Positions 5,475 through 5,557 of a stretch of 5,557 nucleotides of DNA are shown piece by piece. The notes beneath the pieces were generated by a model, which was not told where the DNA came from, did not search any database, and saw nothing but the letters and a program-made list of their open reading frames with translations. This DNA comes from Candidatus Bipolaricaulota bacterium (GTDB lineage Bacteria; Bipolaricaulota; Bipolaricaulia; UBA7950; UBA9294). Positions within the stretch are counted from its first letter, which is position 1, and every line of letters starts with the position of its first letter. A program made the position numbers and the translations under genes. The DNA lies in assembly GCA_021163015.1 (NCBI GenBank), contig JAGGXO010000082.1, positions 1 through 5,557 of the forward strand. The letters run 5' to 3'.

Positions 5475-5548
5475 TAGCGGCGCAGGGACTCGAACCCCGA
5501 ACCTCCCGGATATGAGCCGAGCGCTCTAACCAGTTGAGCTACGCCGCC
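5475..5548 (-). tRNA. tRNA with CAT anticodon, probably elongator tRNA-Met (tRNA-Ile2 possible)
   Basis: The 74-nt minus-strand cloverleaf has acceptor GGCGGCG with CGCCGCT, D arm GCTC/GAGC, and anticodon arm CTCGG-CTCATAT-CCGGG. The variable loop is AGGTT, and the T arm is CGGGG-TTCGAGT-CCCTG. The first acceptor pair is a G1-U72 wobble. It lacks the three consecutive G-C pairs (GGG/CCC) of initiators beside the anticodon loop, so it is an elongator Met or the lysidine-modified Ile2 tRNA for AUA. Sequence alone does not settle which. CCA is not encoded. It heads the tRNA-acyltransferase-transporter block. Confidence 0.93.
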
Positions 5549-5557
5549 CTTCTGGTG

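Overview
The window comes from a bacterial chromosome of moderate, slightly GC-rich composition. The evidence is two bacterial-type tRNAs, a PlsC-family phospholipid acyltransferase and Shine-Dalgarno-led genes. One flavoprotein with an iron-sulfur-type cysteine cluster suggests an anaerobic or low-oxygen lifestyle. The phylum cannot be fixed from these sequences. No phage, transposase, CRISPR or plasmid gene is visible.

Layout from left to right. (1) Bases 1-277 hold a possible gene tail ending at 76, a hairpin over that stop, and otherwise only a weak promoter candidate. (2) Bases 278-829 (+) encode a small exported or membrane protein of unknown function that is packed with glycine zippers. 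(3) Bases 2162-916 (-) hold two flavodoxin-fold proteins joined by an ATGA stop/start overlap. The first carries a CX2CX2CX7C cluster typical of iron-sulfur flavoproteins, and the second is a plain FMN-reductase-like protein. (4) Bases 2327-3109 (+), divergent from the flavoproteins, encode a GNAT acetyltransferase fused to a YoaP-like C-terminal domain. A hairpin overlaps its stop codon. (5) Bases 5548-3296 (-) form one continuous block: tRNA-Met(CAT) or tRNA-Ile2, tRNA-Ala(CGC), a PlsC-like acyltransferase, and a UMF1/ATG22-type major facilitator transporter whose start lies inside the acyltransferase gene.

How the genes may work together. The acyltransferase and transporter overlap by 17 bp and are probably made together, so a membrane-lipid salvage or lipid-transport role is a reasonable inference. 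The two flavoproteins very likely form one redox unit. The divergent GNAT-YoaP gene shares their 164-bp control region, but a functional link is not shown. The tRNA genes lie only 25 nt from the acyltransferase start with no terminator seen between, so tRNA processing may release the lipid-gene mRNA. The annotations are family-level, and substrates are unknown for every protein.
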